DNA of 64,000 nt from Pseudomonas sp. M30-35 (GTDB lineage Bacteria > Pseudomonadota > Gammaproteobacteria > Pseudomonadales > Pseudomonadaceae): contig NZ_CP020892.1 of the NCBI RefSeq assembly GCF_002163625.1, forward strand, positions 1,860,001-1,924,000, in the 5' to 3' direction. The notes below the pieces were generated by a model that saw only the letters and a program-made list of their open reading frames with translations, was not told the origin of the DNA and did not search any database. A program made the translations under genes and the position numbers. Shown here piece after piece: positions 34,909 to 44,651 of the stretch. The first letter of the stretch is position 1, and every line of letters starts with the position of its first letter.

Positions 34909-36924
34909 CTACAAATTGCGGATTAACTTGCGCAATACAAAGCGATTCGGGTGACAACCTTCCGCAACATCACGCGGCACTGGCAATGGTTCAGCGTTAA
35001 GCCAAGCAGCGATCAGCTCGCCTGACAGGGGAGCGGTAATCAGGCCCCGTGAACCATGGCCGCTATTGATATACAAACCATCCAGCCATGGGCATTGAAT
35101 ATCCGGGATTTGCTTCGCGTTTTTGCTCAGCGCCTGATAACTGTCGAGAAATGCCTGTTGGTCAGCCAGCGGGCCAACAATCGGCAAGTAATCTGGGCTG
35201 GTGCAGCGAAATGCAGCACGTCCGGCGAGGGTTTGCGGATCTTGCTTGGCGACATTCAGACGGCTGCTCAGATCGGACGAAATTTCCTCCAGCATCTGCA
35301 AGTTACCGATGTGGTCTGCGCTGTTAAGGCTTAAGTCATCGCTATCAAAGTCGAAGCTGGCGCCAAGCGTGTGTTCATGCAGGCGAGCAGGGGCGACGTA
35401 ACCTTGAGCGCAGACAACCGTGGTTAATACACTGCTTGCGGTCGTCTGCTTTAAGCTGCTGATTTGCCCACGGATACGCTTAAGTGGCAGTTCTGCGCTG
35501 TATGCAAAGCTTTTAATCTCCGCGGCACCGGCCAGCACCACAACTTCGGCGCTGGCCAGCAACTTTTCCCCATCCCAGGCTTGCCACTGTTCGCCTTCCC
35601 GTACAAGTTGCAGCGCGTTGTGCTGGCTGAGCAGGGTTACGTTCGGCTGACGACTGAGCAACTCGCATAACGCAGGCGGGTGAACCCAGCCCGCTTCTGG
35701 ATAAAACAAGCCGCCGGCCGGCAATTGAATGCCAGCTAATTGCTCGGCGGTGGGTTGGTCGACTTGTTGCAGCAGGCCATGGGCAAATGCCTCGGCCAAC
35801 TTGCTTTGCCGCTTGTGCTCCTGAGCATTGAACGCCAGTTGCAATACGCCGCAGTCACTCCAGTCCTGGCCTTTCTCCAGGCGCTCAAGCAGTCGCCGGG
35901 TGTAGCCAAAACCGCTGACGATCAAGCGCGATAGAGCGGTGCCATGGGCTGATAACTTGAGGTACAACACGCCTTGAGGATTACCTGATGCTTCTTGCGC
36001 GATAGCTGAATGGCGCTCCAGCAAGCTTACCTGCCATCCACGAGCCGCGAGGCTGGCGGCAGTGGCGCAACCGGCAAGGCCTGCACCAATAACCATCGCA
36101 TGACGGCTTGAGGGATTAAATGCTGGCCGGGCAAACCATGGCTTTACCGGGCTAATGGATTGCCGGCTCAGGGGCGCAGCAGGCTGCTCAGGCAGCCCAA
36201 TAAACTGGCCTTTGAGTACATGCCATTTACCGCCAATGCCGGGCACTCGTTTGATTTTGAAACCTGCTTCTTTCAGCGCTCGGCGCACATCACCTGCACT
36301 GGTGAAAGAGCCAAGCGTTGCACCGGGTATAGATAGCCGGGTGATTTCGGCGAACAACTGCGCAGACCACATTTCCGGGTTTTTAGCCGGTGCGAATCCG
36401 TCGAGAAACCAGGCATCTACACAGGCGTCCAACTGGCTGAACATCTGGCTGGCATCGCCGATCAGTAAGTCGAGGGTCACGCGTCCAGCAGCAAACTGCA
36501 ACCGCTGAAAACCAGGGTGAATCGCTACATATTGCGCCAGCAAGGCCTGACTAAAGCGTGCCAGCTCAGGCCACAGGCTTAATGCGCGCTGCAGGTCGTC
36601 ACGGCTCAACGGATACTTTTCGACACTGACAAAATGCAAGCGCGCGCTGGCCGTGGCATGTTGTTCAAACAGTTGCCAGGCGCAGAAAAAATTCAGCCCG
36701 GTACCAAACCCGGTTTCAGCGATGGTCAGTTGTTGATGCTCGGCAAGCTCGCTAAAGCGCTGGGTAAGGTCGTTATTGTGCAAAAACACGTGGCGGGTTT
36801 CTGCAATGCCTTGCTGAGGTGAGAAATACACATCATCAAACACTGAAGAAAGCGGGCGGCCCTGGTCATCCCAGTCAAGTTGCGCGTGCTGATGCTGGGC
36901 GGTTTGTTGCGCTCGCTCGGTCAT
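34909..36924 (-). CDS. mnmC: tRNA 5-(methylaminomethyl)-2-thiouridine bifunctional enzyme
   Basis: This 671-residue two-domain enzyme finishes mnm5s2U34 on tRNAs for Lys, Glu and Gln. The N-terminal SAM-dependent methyltransferase part has VFLHNNDLTQRF, ETGFGTGLNFFCAWQLF and DAWFLDGFAPAKNPEMW. The C-terminal FAD-dependent demodification part has AMVIGAGLAGCATAASLAARGW (dinucleotide site) and GHGSRGLITAPLSGELIAAW at the end. The length and domain order are as in MnmC. It is divergent from pap. Confidence 0.94.
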   Translation of the reverse strand: MTERAQQTAQHQHAQLDWDDQGRPLSSVFDDVYFSPQQGIAETRHVFLHNNDLTQRFSELAEHQQLTIAETGFGTGLNFFCAWQLFEQHATASARLHFVSVEKYPLSRDDLQRALSLWPELARFSQALLAQYVAIHPGFQRLQFAAGRVTLDLLIGDASQMFSQLDACVDAWFLDGFAPAKNPEMWSAQLFAEITRLSIPGATLGSFTSAGDVRRALKEAGFKIKRVPGIGGKWHVLKGQFIGLPEQPAAPLSRQSISPVKPWFARPAFNPSSRHAMVIGAGLAGCATAASLAARGWQVSLLERHSAIAQEASGNPQGVLYLKLSAHGTALSRLIVSGFGYTRRLLERLEKGQDWSDCGVLQLAFNAQEHKRQSKLAEAFAHGLLQQVDQPTAEQLAGIQLPAGGLFYPEAGWVHPPALCELLSRQPNVTLLSQHNALQLVREGEQWQAWDGEKLLASAEVVVLAGAAEIKSFAYSAELPLKRIRGQISSLKQTTASSVLTTVVCAQGYVAPARLHEHTLGASFDFDSDDLSLNSADHIGNLQMLEEISSDLSSRLNVAKQDPQTLAGRAAFRCTSPDYLPIVGPLADQQAFLDSYQALSKNAKQIPDIQCPWLDGLYINSGHGSRGLITAPLSGELIAAWLNAEPLPVPRDVAEGCHPNRFVLRKLIRNL

Positions 36925-37068
36925 GGTCTTCGCTCGGGAAATCAGGGGTGCATTCTAGCCGAATCTGGGCGTCGAATATTGCCCGCGACCCTCTTCAAAA
37001 CCGCAAAGCTTTGCGACAACAATGGGTGTAATCCGCTAGGCTGAAGCAATCAGTTCAGGGAGATGTAC

Positions 37069-38556
37069 ATGTTCGAGTCCGCAGAGATTGGTCGCACGAT
37101 CGACAAGGAAACCTTTGATGATGCCGAACCGGCGCTGCGGGAGGCACTGCTGGAAGCTCAATATGAGCTGCAGCAGCAAAAGCGCTTCTCGGTAATTATT
37201 CTGATTAATGGCATCGAAGGCGCAGGTAAGGGCGAGACCGTTAAGCTGCTCAACGAGTGGATGGACCCACGGCTGATTGAGGTCAGTACCTTTGATCAGC
37301 AAACCGATGAAGAGCTGGCGCGACCACCGGCTTGGCGCTTTTGGCGTCAGCTGCCTGCGAAGGGGCGGATTGGCGTGATGTTTGGCAACTGGTACAGCCA
37401 AATGCTTCAGGCAAGGGTCCACGGGCGTTTGAAAAATGCCGCCTTGGACCAAGCTATTGATAGCGCTGAAGGCCTTGAGCGCATGCTTTGCGATGAAGGT
37501 ACGCTGATTTTCAAGTTTTGGTTTCACCTGTCCAAGGAACAAATGAATGCGCGCCTGAAAACCCTCAAGGACGACCCGCTGCATAGCTGGCGCATTAGCC
37601 CGTTGGATTGGCAGCAGTCGAAAACCTATGACAAGTTTGTCCGTTACGGCGAGCGTGTTCTGCGCCGCAGCAGTCGTGATTATGCACCTTGGTATGTGGT
37701 TGAAGGGGTCGATGAAAACTATCGCAACCTCACCGTTGGCCGAATCCTGCTGGAAGGCTTGCAGGCAGCACTCAAATCTAAAGTTCGCCCAGCGGCCCAG
37801 CCCCATACCGCGCCGTTGATTGCTTCGCTTGAAGGCAATGGTTTGCTCGATAGTCTGGACATGACTCAGGCGCTGGAAAAAGACGACTACAAAGAACAGT
37901 TGGCGATGGAGCAGGCGCGCTTGTCCGGCTTGATGCGTGACAAACGGATGCGTAAGCACTCGGTGGTCGCGGTATTTGAGGGCAATGACGCGGCGGGTAA
38001 AGGGGGAGCCATCCGCCGCGTAGCTGCGGCAATGGACCCGCGCCAATACCGGATCATTCCAATTGCTGCGCCGACTGATGAAGAACTGGCGCAACCCTAC
38101 TTGTGGCGATTCTGGCGACATATCCCGGCACGCGGCAAGTTCAGTATTTTCGACCGTTCGTGGTATGGCAGGGTGCTGGTTGAGCGGGTGGAAGGCTATG
38201 CTTCGCCAACTGATTGGTTGCGTGCATATGGTGAGATCAATGACTTTGAAGAGCAGTTGACCGATGCCGGTGCAGTCGTCGTCAAGTTTTGGCTAGCGAT
38301 TGATCAGGACACCCAGCTAGAGCGTTTTAAAGCGCGAGAGAAAGTCCCGTTCAAGCGTTTTAAAATCACCGAAGATGACTGGCGCAATCGTGAGAAGTGG
38401 CCGCAGTATCGTGACGCAGTCGGTGACATGGTCGATCGCACCAGCACCTCAATAGCGCCTTGGACCTTGGTTGAAGCCAATAGCAAACACTTTGCCCGGG
38501 TTAAGGTGATACGCACTATCAATGAAGCCATTGAGGCGGCATTTGCTAAGAATTGA
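37069..38556 (+). CDS. pap: Polyphosphate:AMP phosphotransferase
   Basis: This PPK2-class-II enzyme moves phosphate from polyphosphate to AMP, making ADP. The 495 residues contain two tandem PPK2 domains, each with a Walker A (INGIEGAGKGETVK near 45; FEGNDAAGKGGAIRR near 305) and a Walker B-lid motif (FGNWYSQML; FDRSWYGRVLVERVEGY). The second copy is the canonical catalytic one, as the first lacks DRSWY. The start is the ATG at 37069 (MFESAEIG) because AGGGAG lies 6 bases upstream; the ATG at 37063 is too close to it. Confidence 0.94.
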   Translation: MFESAEIGRTIDKETFDDAEPALREALLEAQYELQQQKRFSVIILINGIEGAGKGETVKLLNEWMDPRLIEVSTFDQQTDEELARPPAWRFWRQLPAKGRIGVMFGNWYSQMLQARVHGRLKNAALDQAIDSAEGLERMLCDEGTLIFKFWFHLSKEQMNARLKTLKDDPLHSWRISPLDWQQSKTYDKFVRYGERVLRRSSRDYAPWYVVEGVDENYRNLTVGRILLEGLQAALKSKVRPAAQPHTAPLIASLEGNGLLDSLDMTQALEKDDYKEQLAMEQARLSGLMRDKRMRKHSVVAVFEGNDAAGKGGAIRRVAAAMDPRQYRIIPIAAPTDEELAQPYLWRFWRHIPARGKFSIFDRSWYGRVLVERVEGYASPTDWLRAYGEINDFEEQLTDAGAVVVKFWLAIDQDTQLERFKAREKVPFKRFKITEDDWRNREKWPQYRDAVGDMVDRTSTSIAPWTLVEANSKHFARVKVIRTINEAIEAAFAKN

Positions 38557-38707
38557 GCGGCGGTTTATGCATGCAGCAGGTGCAGGTTCATATGTCTGAT
38601 GAATGATCATCGCATATGAGCATTGTACGAACTTATGCTCAAGCTAACCCTTTATAGCGGTGCACTTGCCAGTAGCGATGCCCGTCAGCTCATCATGGAG
38701 AACAGCT

Positions 38708-39895
38708 ATGCGTGAAGTAGTGATTGTCGAGAGTGTAAGGACCGGTCTGGCCAAATCGTTCCGCGGTAAATTCAACATGACCCGCCCTGACGACATGGCG
38801 GCACACTGTGTTAATGCTTTGCTTGAGCGTACCGGCATTGACCCGCAACTGGTTGATGACTGTATTGTCGGCGCCGGCTCCAACGAAGGCGCCCAAGGCA
38901 TGAACATCGGGCGTAACGTGGCGGTGTTGTCTGGTTTGGGCACACACGTCGCGGGTATGACGTTGAATCGCTACTGCTCCTCGGGTTTGCAATCCATTGC
39001 GATTGCCGCCAACCAGGTCGCATCCGGCTGCAGTGACGTTATTGTTGCGGGTGGTGTTGAGTCGATCAGCATGACCCTGAAAAGCATCAACATGGACAAC
39101 CTCTACAACCCAATTTTGCAGGAAAACGTTCCGGGGATTTATTACCCGATGGGGCGCACTGCCGAAATTGTGGCGCGTCGCTATAACATCAGCCGTCAAG
39201 CGCAGGACGCGCTCGCTCTGCAAAGCCAGCAGCGTACTGCCAAGGCGCAGCAAGCTGGGCTGTTTACTGATGAAATCGTACCGATGAACGTCAGTTACCA
39301 GGTCGAAGATAAAGCCACGGGCGAGAAATCAATCGTTGAAGGGGTGGTTGATCACGACGACTGCAATCGCCCGGATACCACCCTGGAAAGCCTCGAAGGC
39401 CTGAAACCGGTATTTGCTGAAGATGGCTCAGTGACAGCGGGCAATGCCTCGCAGCTGTCGGATGGCGCCTCAATGACCCTGATCATGAGTTTAGATAAAG
39501 CGCTTGAGCTGGGCCTCAAGCCTAAGGCGTATTTCCGCGGCTTTACTGTGGCCGGTTGTGAGCCTGATGAAATGGGTATCGGCCCGGTATTTGCGGTGCC
39601 TAAACTGCTGAAAGCCAAAGGCTTGAGTGTTGCCAACATTGATCTGTGGGAACTCAATGAAGCATTCGCCTCGCAATGTCTTTATTGCCGTGATGAGCTG
39701 GGCATCGATAACGAGAAATACAACGTCAATGGCGGTTCGATCTCTATTGGTCACCCATTTGGCATGACCGGGTCACGACTGGTCGGGCATATGATCCGTG
39801 AGCTACAGCGCCGCGAACTGCGCTATGGCGTTGTGACCATGTGTGTGGGCGGTGGCATGGGCGCGGCGGGGCTGTTTGAGGCCTATCGCCCGTAG
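38708..39895 (+). CDS. Acetyl-CoA acyltransferase (thiolase)
   Basis: This 396-residue thiolase-family enzyme cleaves or forms 3-ketoacyl-CoA. The acyl-accepting cysteine lies in NRYCSSGLQSIA, the second site in NGGSISIGHPFGMTGSRLVGH (His), and the third in TMCVGGGMGAAGLFE (Cys). WELNEAFASQCLY (N-E-A-F) is the oxyanion motif. The fatty-acid chain preference is unknown. The start is the ATG at 38708 with GGAG 7 bases upstream; the longer frame from 38660 is rejected. It has its own terminator downstream. Confidence 0.92.
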   Translation: MREVVIVESVRTGLAKSFRGKFNMTRPDDMAAHCVNALLERTGIDPQLVDDCIVGAGSNEGAQGMNIGRNVAVLSGLGTHVAGMTLNRYCSSGLQSIAIAANQVASGCSDVIVAGGVESISMTLKSINMDNLYNPILQENVPGIYYPMGRTAEIVARRYNISRQAQDALALQSQQRTAKAQQAGLFTDEIVPMNVSYQVEDKATGEKSIVEGVVDHDDCNRPDTTLESLEGLKPVFAEDGSVTAGNASQLSDGASMTLIMSLDKALELGLKPKAYFRGFTVAGCEPDEMGIGPVFAVPKLLKAKGLSVANIDLWELNEAFASQCLYCRDELGIDNEKYNVNGGSISIGHPFGMTGSRLVGHMIRELQRRELRYGVVTMCVGGGMGAAGLFEAYRP

Positions 39896-39938
39896 AGCGA
39901 ACAGGGCAAAGCTCCAAGCAAGCACAGTGTTGAAGTAC

Positions 39939-39968
39939 AAAAAACCGCGCAATTTAGCGCGGTTTTTT
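39939..39968 (+). terminator. Rho-independent terminator after the thiolase
   Basis: AAAAAACCGCGC-AATTTA-GCGCGGTTTTTT: a perfect 12-bp stem with a 6-nt loop and T-run. It can serve both strands, so also the small - strand gene ending at 40001. Confidence 0.92.
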
Positions 39969-40000
39969 GTGGGTGTTAGTTTGATAGTCGCGACTGGAGC

Positions 40001-40210
40001 CTAGAACGTTCTGCTTTCAATTAATTGGTGCGACTGGATCATACGCTGCACATAACGTTCGATCTGGTGTTCGGCATCTATGCGCGTGAAGAACGGGCCT
40101 TCCAATGTGCCTTCACGGGTCGAAAAGAAATATTGACCATTTATTGAACTGATGCGATCACAGCGATAGTGCGTTTCGGGTCCGGGGTCAATAGCGCGCT
40201 GGCCTAGCAT
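40001..40210 (-). CDS. Small conserved hypothetical protein
   Basis: The product is 69 residues, MLGQRAIDPGPETHYRC..., with an aromatic core (RISSINGQYFFSTREGTLEGPFF) and an alpha-helical end. I recognise it only as a small protein conserved next to this thiolase in Pseudomonas; function unknown. The start is the ATG at 40210, not 40303, because the upstream extension is encoded by MITE relic sequence. GGAG lies just before the ATG but is only two bases away; an earlier GAGG is better spaced. Confidence 0.7.
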   Translation of the reverse strand: MLGQRAIDPGPETHYRCDRISSINGQYFFSTREGTLEGPFFTRIDAEHQIERYVQRMIQSHQLIESRTF

Positions 40211-40222
40211 GTCTCCATCCTC

Positions 40223-40266
40223 AGTTGGGGAATCTCTGAAAACGACTGCGCTACTTTTCTCAGAGG
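40223..40266. mobile_element. Short internally deleted MITE relic
   Basis: GGGAATCTCTGAAAACGACTGCGCTAC ... TTTTCTCAGAGGCTC is recognisable as the two ends of the MITE with the interior lost and several substitutions. It sits 13 bases upstream of the small gene at 40001-40210. Confidence 0.6.
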
Positions 40267-40407
40267 CTCGTGAAAAACAAGGTTTTCTGAGTGTAACTGG
40301 CAATATAGATTTTGCTCGGCAGGGCGATAAGTGGTTGTTTTGCAGTGTGTTAGACGAATTTGGCGGTATTTTGGCGACAACTTAATGACTATTAGAGCTG
40401 CGCTTGA

Positions 40408-41028
40408 TCACGCCCAGGCGCCCAGGTTTTCAGCTTTGCGCAGCCACGCCTGACGCTGGTCTTCGGACGCGGTGTGGATGGAGGCGAACTCAGTCAAGCG
40501 GCAGGGTTTTATTCCGCAACTGTAGAGTGTTGCTCGAGTGATACGACTATGTGCCGGCGCCCCAAATCGCCAAGGTATACGCCATGTGGGTGTATCGAGC
40601 GTGACGAGGATATCGGCTGTTCGCCCGCTCAACAGTTTGTCCCATTGGCATGAGTTTGCGCGGTATTTGAAGGCAAAGCCGGGCATCAGCACGCGCTCGA
40701 AAAAGCCTTTAAGCAAGGCGGGCGGGCCGCCCCACCAAACGGGATAAACCAGTAAAAGATGTTCGGCCCAGTGAATCTGTCTTTGCGCTTCAAGCAAGTC
40801 AGGTTCAAGTTGTTGCGTGCTTTCATAGCCGCTGTGCAGCACAGGGTCGAACGCCAGTTCGCCGAGACGTAACTGGCGAACCACGTGGCCTTCGTTACGC
40901 GCGCCATGCGCATATGCATCGCTTAGTGCATGGCACAGGCTGTTGCCCTTGGGCGTACCAAGGATGATCAAGATGCGTTTGCCGTCGCCTTCATTAGGCG
41001 TGGCACCGCTCTTGATTGATTCAGTCAT
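40408..41028 (-). CDS. Flavodoxin-fold NAD(P)H oxidoreductase
   Basis: This is a 206-residue NQO1/MdaB/YwrO-like quinone reductase. It has the FMN-binding start [25 protein letters not shown] and the second loop [30 protein letters not shown], near-diagnostic (P-x-WW-x-x-PA-x-LK-G). Reaction: two-electron reduction of quinones or similar acceptors by NAD(P)H; true substrate unknown. The ATG at 41028 lies inside the last codons of fumC (8-base overlap), so the two genes are translationally coupled. A longer frame to 41070 is rejected. Confidence 0.86.
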   Translation of the reverse strand: MTESIKSGATPNEGDGKRILIILGTPKGNSLCHALSDAYAHGARNEGHVVRQLRLGELAFDPVLHSGYESTQQLEPDLLEAQRQIHWAEHLLLVYPVWWGGPPALLKGFFERVLMPGFAFKYRANSCQWDKLLSGRTADILVTLDTPTWRIPWRFGAPAHSRITRATLYSCGIKPCRLTEFASIHTASEDQRQAWLRKAENLGAWA

Positions 41029-42457
41029 GACGGGGTTCCAGCATGTTTTCTGGGCGAACCCATTGATCAAACTCTTCAGCGCTCAGATGGCCGAGCTCAA
41101 TCGCCGCCTGACGCAAAGTGGTGCCGTCGTGATAAGCCTTTTTCGCGACTTCAGCAGCCTTGTCGTAGCCAATATGCGGGTTGAGTGCTGTCACCAGCAT
41201 TAAGCCGTTATCAAGATGCTTGGCCATTTGCTCAGCATCAGGTTCCAGGTCTGCGATGCAGTGCTGTTGAAAGTTACTGCAGCCATCGGCCAGCAAGCGA
41301 ATTGACTGCAAGATGTTGTGAATGATCACCGGCTTGAACACGTTCAGTTGCAGGTGACCCTGACTGGCGGCAAAGCTAATGGTGACATCGTTGCCCAATA
41401 CCTGACAGGCCAGCATCGACAAGGCTTCACACTGCGTCGGGTTAACCTTGCCCGGCATGATTGAGCTGCCCGGCTCGTTGGCCGGTAACTTCACTTCTGC
41501 AAAGCCTGCTCGCGGTCCTGAGCCAAGCAAGCGCAGGTCGTTGGCGATTTTCATCAAACACACGGCCAAGGTTTTTAACGCGCCGGACATATGGGTTAAT
41601 GGTTCATGGCCTGCCAGCGCAGCAAATTTGTTCGGCGCACTTATCAGCGGCAAACCACTCAGTGCCGCGAGCTCGGCTGCGATTGCCTCGCCAAAGCCGG
41701 GTGGTGAGTTCAAGCCGGTACCGACCGCTGTACCGCCTTGGGCTAACTCACACAGGGCGGGCAGGGCGCTACGAATAGAGCGTTCGGCATAGTCGAGCTG
41801 GGCGACATAGGCTGACAGCTCCTGACCAAAGGTAATGGGTGTGGCATCCATCATATGGGTACGGCCGGTCTTGACCAGCTTGGCGTGGCGCGCAGATTGT
41901 TCGGCGAGCCCGCCGGATAGCTCAGCAATTGCCGGAAGCAGTTGCTGGGTAACCGCGCGTACTGTGGCTATATGCATGGCAGTGGGGAAGCTGTCGTTAG
42001 AGCTTTGTGCGCGGTTGACGTGATCGTTGGGATGAACCGGGCTTTTACCGCCACGTTCGCCACCTGCCAGTTCGTTGGCACGACCGGCAATGACTTCATT
42101 GACGTTCATGTTGCTTTGCGTGCCGCTACCGGTTTGCCAGACCACTAGCGGGAACTGGTCGTCATGCTGCCCGGCAATGATTTCATCGGCGGCTTGCTCG
42201 ATGAGTCGGGCGATATCCTGCGGCAGATCACCAATGCGGTCGTTAACGCGCGCAGCGGCTTTTTTGATCAATGCCAGCTCGTGAAGCACGGCCAAAGGCA
42301 TACGTTCCTGGCCAATTGCAAAGTTGATCAGAGAGCGCTGGGTCTGAGCACCCCAGTAGGCGTCTTCAGGCACTTCAATTGGGCCGATGCTGTCAGTTTC
42401 TGTCCTGCCTGGTTGGGTCCGGCCGGGTTTGGTTTGGCCAGGTTCGGTACGACTCAT
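41021..42457 (-). CDS. fumC: Fumarate hydratase class II
   Basis: Iron-independent fumarase converts fumarate and water to malate in the TCA cycle. The product is 478 residues. Substrate-site motifs are [54 protein letters not shown] and the C-loop signature [16 protein letters not shown]. The N-terminus is unusual: a tandem run of five-residue units, [15 protein letters not shown], before the expected [12 protein letters not shown]. That adds about 15 residues to the family length. It overlaps the quinone-reductase gene downstream. FumC in Pseudomonas is typically induced by iron limitation and oxidative stress. Confidence 0.94.
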   Translation of the reverse strand: MSRTEPGQTKPGRTQPGRTETDSIGPIEVPEDAYWGAQTQRSLINFAIGQERMPLAVLHELALIKKAAARVNDRIGDLPQDIARLIEQAADEIIAGQHDDQFPLVVWQTGSGTQSNMNVNEVIAGRANELAGGERGGKSPVHPNDHVNRAQSSNDSFPTAMHIATVRAVTQQLLPAIAELSGGLAEQSARHAKLVKTGRTHMMDATPITFGQELSAYVAQLDYAERSIRSALPALCELAQGGTAVGTGLNSPPGFGEAIAAELAALSGLPLISAPNKFAALAGHEPLTHMSGALKTLAVCLMKIANDLRLLGSGPRAGFAEVKLPANEPGSSIMPGKVNPTQCEALSMLACQVLGNDVTISFAASQGHLQLNVFKPVIIHNILQSIRLLADGCSNFQQHCIADLEPDAEQMAKHLDNGLMLVTALNPHIGYDKAAEVAKKAYHDGTTLRQAAIELGHLSAEEFDQWVRPENMLEPRHD

Positions 42458-42535
42458 GACAATCCTCCAGTAGCGAAACGTTTACGCACTGCTTTAGCCT
42501 CGAAGGGGTGAGCAACGCCAATCAAATGTTTATTT

Positions 42536-42575
42536 AACCCATAAAGCCAAGCGCGACCTCGGCCGCATTTCGCCT
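42536..42575. mobile_element. Possible interior MITE fragment
   Basis: About 40 bases, CATAAAGCCAAGCGCGACCT followed by CGGCCGCATTTCGCC, resemble the interior of the MITE (GTAAAGTCGAGCGCGACCTC then GGTCGCTTTTTCGCA), without ends. A 17-bp unit (GGCAATTTAGTTATC) repeats about 2.5 times at 42612-42656 in the same gap. Confidence 0.4.
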
Positions 42576-42733
42576 GTTAGCTTTATCAGCCCGCAGGTTG
42601 CTGTGTTCTCCAGGCAATTTAGTTATCCGGGCAATTTAGTTATCTAGGCAGTTTAGGCTGCAATTGAAGCTTACAGGTTCCGCAGTCGACTGATATTTGC
42701 TGATTGGTGAAGACTCGGTCTGCTGGCGGGGGG

Positions 42734-43744
42734 TTACCAGCGTGCGTCAGTGCTGCCGAGCCAGCCAAGCGCGGCTTTAACTGGCACATGCTCGCCTTGT
42801 GGGCTGACGAGTTCGCCGTCGAAGTGGCCAAACCACTGGCGAGTGTCAGCGAAAAGCGGTCCAAAGTGCGGCGAGGCCTGGTGCAGTTGGCGAGGGGTGA
42901 ATGTCAGGTTGACCCGTTGATCAACGGTTTTAATCGACCAGCTTGCAAGCGGCTCGGCGTGCATTGGTGTCATTTCGGCACTGTCGGCAAGCTGCTGCAA
43001 TTTGCCACCAAACCACACTGCGTTTTCAGACAAGCCGCTGTAATCGAGCCAGTGCGTGCCGAAGTTACCCGCAATGCCGCCGGGTGCGGCGAATGCTGCG
43101 CGCTTCCAATGAGTATTGAGCGGCCACACGCCGCGACCAAAGTCCATCGCGGCGAAACTTTGCCCAGGCGCGCAGCTATAGCTGCGGTTGCCCAGTTTCA
43201 CGCTACCGCTAAGTGGCAAACCAAGCTGGCGGCATGTTGCATGAAAACTAGTGGGCCCCATGGGAGCGACTAAATTGACGGACTCAAGGTGGGTTGGCCG
43301 CTGAATATCCAGCAATATCTCAATTGGCGGCCCACTTAAATTGCTGGCGCTAAGGCTCAAGCAGGCGCGCCCTGGATATTCGCTGAGCTGGAATGACAGC
43401 TTGCGGTGTTCGAATGCATGGCTTTGCTGGGGTCTGTCCGGCAGTTGGCAGCCGCGACCGAGCGCGCGCATTTGACTGAAACTTGCAGACTCACCGGTTT
43501 CAAGGTCAAGAAAATAGGCTGCGCCGTAGCCCACGTAGTCGAGATCGGCCTGGGTCACGGAGAGCATCCATTGGGGAGTGGTAAAACACCAATGGTTCCA
43601 GCGCTTGCGCCGACCCTTGTGCTGCAGCAGCGCACAATTAACCTGTGGACGATTTGCCCAGCCAATGGCTTCGGGATTGAGCGCGCCGTTACTCAGGCAT
43701 AAATCTGTCTGGGTGAAAACAGAAGAGTGAATGGCGCTGTTCAT
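42734..43744 (-). CDS. DUF2804 family protein
   Basis: This 336-residue protein has no signal peptide. Segments such as WANRPQVNCALLQHKGRRKRWNHWCF, the repeated FDLETGE-like beta strands and GPTSFHATCRQLGLPLSG are those of the DUF2804 family, a beta-rich lipocalin/carotenoid-hydratase-like fold; function unproved. Cofactor or enzymatic residues cannot be named. I use the ATG at 43744 with GGATG 7 bases upstream; a start at 43753 would add three residues. Confidence 0.75.
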   Translation of the reverse strand: MNSAIHSSVFTQTDLCLSNGALNPEAIGWANRPQVNCALLQHKGRRKRWNHWCFTTPQWMLSVTQADLDYVGYGAAYFLDLETGESASFSQMRALGRGCQLPDRPQQSHAFEHRKLSFQLSEYPGRACLSLSASNLSGPPIEILLDIQRPTHLESVNLVAPMGPTSFHATCRQLGLPLSGSVKLGNRSYSCAPGQSFAAMDFGRGVWPLNTHWKRAAFAAPGGIAGNFGTHWLDYSGLSENAVWFGGKLQQLADSAEMTPMHAEPLASWSIKTVDQRVNLTFTPRQLHQASPHFGPLFADTRQWFGHFDGELVSPQGEHVPVKAALGWLGSTDARW

Positions 43745-44001
43745 CGTACACATCCATGTGGGTGCAGCGCGACTGCGCGGCAGTTATCAGAATAATAGAG
43801 CATTTGCGGCGGTGAGCATGCCTTTACTGGGTAAACTACTTCAAGTCATGGCAGTTTGCTTTTGGGGTGGTTCGTGACCGAGCGCACAAAGCCTGCTTTA
43901 GCTGTATAAGCAGGGTCAATTATACGAATTATTCAGTGCTCGGGCACAAAATGGCTTTAGCGGCTGTCCAACCCGATTCAAACCTTTGTTAGGAGTCGCC
44001 A

Positions 44002-44502
44002 ATGCCTCGTTTTCCGGTTCTATGCCTCGCTGCTGTGCTGTCATGCGCCAGTGCTCAGGTGTTCGCAGATGCGACCAGTCACGCAGCCGATGCAGAGCGT
44101 TTTTTACAGTTAGCCCATGCCGACAAGCTCGCCGTGCCGGTTTACGCTCAAGTGCAGCAGATGTTTGCCCAGCGTTACGCACAAAGTGGTGCAGGCGGTG
44201 AAAAGAAGGCGCTATTGGAGTCCTATCAAGCTAAAGCAGATGCCGTGCTTGACCAGTCAATCAGCTGGAACAAGATCAAACCCGATCTCGTTAAGCTTTA
44301 CACCACCAATTTTACTGAGCAAGAACTCAAAGAGCTGATCAAGTTCTACGAGTCCCCAGTCGGTGAGAAAGTGCTTAAAACCATGCCGCGCCTTACTGCT
44401 CAATCGGCAGAATTGACCCAAAGCAAGCTTCAGCCTGCCGTGCCTAAGGTCAACAAATTGCTAGAAGACATGACCAAGGAACTGGGTCCTAAGAAGTCTT
44501 AA
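44002..44502 (+). CDS. DUF2059 secreted protein
   Basis: The product is 166 residues with a clear signal peptide: MPRFPVLCLAAVLSCASAQVFA with cleavage after the last Ala. The mature part is helical, with AERFLQLAHADKLAVPVYAQVQQMFAQRY and FTEQELKELIKFYESPVGEKVLKTMPRL, the signature of DUF2059. It is periplasmic in this family with no known reaction. ATG at 44002 with AGGAG upstream. A terminator follows. Confidence 0.88.
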   Translation: MPRFPVLCLAAVLSCASAQVFADATSHAADAERFLQLAHADKLAVPVYAQVQQMFAQRYAQSGAGGEKKALLESYQAKADAVLDQSISWNKIKPDLVKLYTTNFTEQELKELIKFYESPVGEKVLKTMPRLTAQSAELTQSKLQPAVPKVNKLLEDMTKELGPKKS

Positions 44503-44536
44503 TCGGCAGTCCATCCGTGCATTTTTGCTCGATGAT

Positions 44537-44597
44537 GAAAAATGGCTTTGGCTTGAGCTTTACACTTCGTAAACTCATGGCCTGAGCCATTTTTTTG
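44537..44597 (+). terminator. Branched hairpin terminator
   Basis: AAAAATGGCT pairs with AGCCATTTTTTT around an inner hairpin GAGCTTTAC-ACTTC-GTAAACTC. A T-run ends the structure. It lies between the DUF2059 gene and the BolA gene. Confidence 0.6.
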
Positions 44598-44651
44598 CGC
44601 TGCGATTAAGTAAGCATGCGCTAAGAATCACAACGGATGTTGGAGTTAAAG

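Noticed and set aside
37036..38121. 361-codon frame antisense to pap
   Set aside because: Shadow of the PPK2 gene; no ribosome site and no family features.
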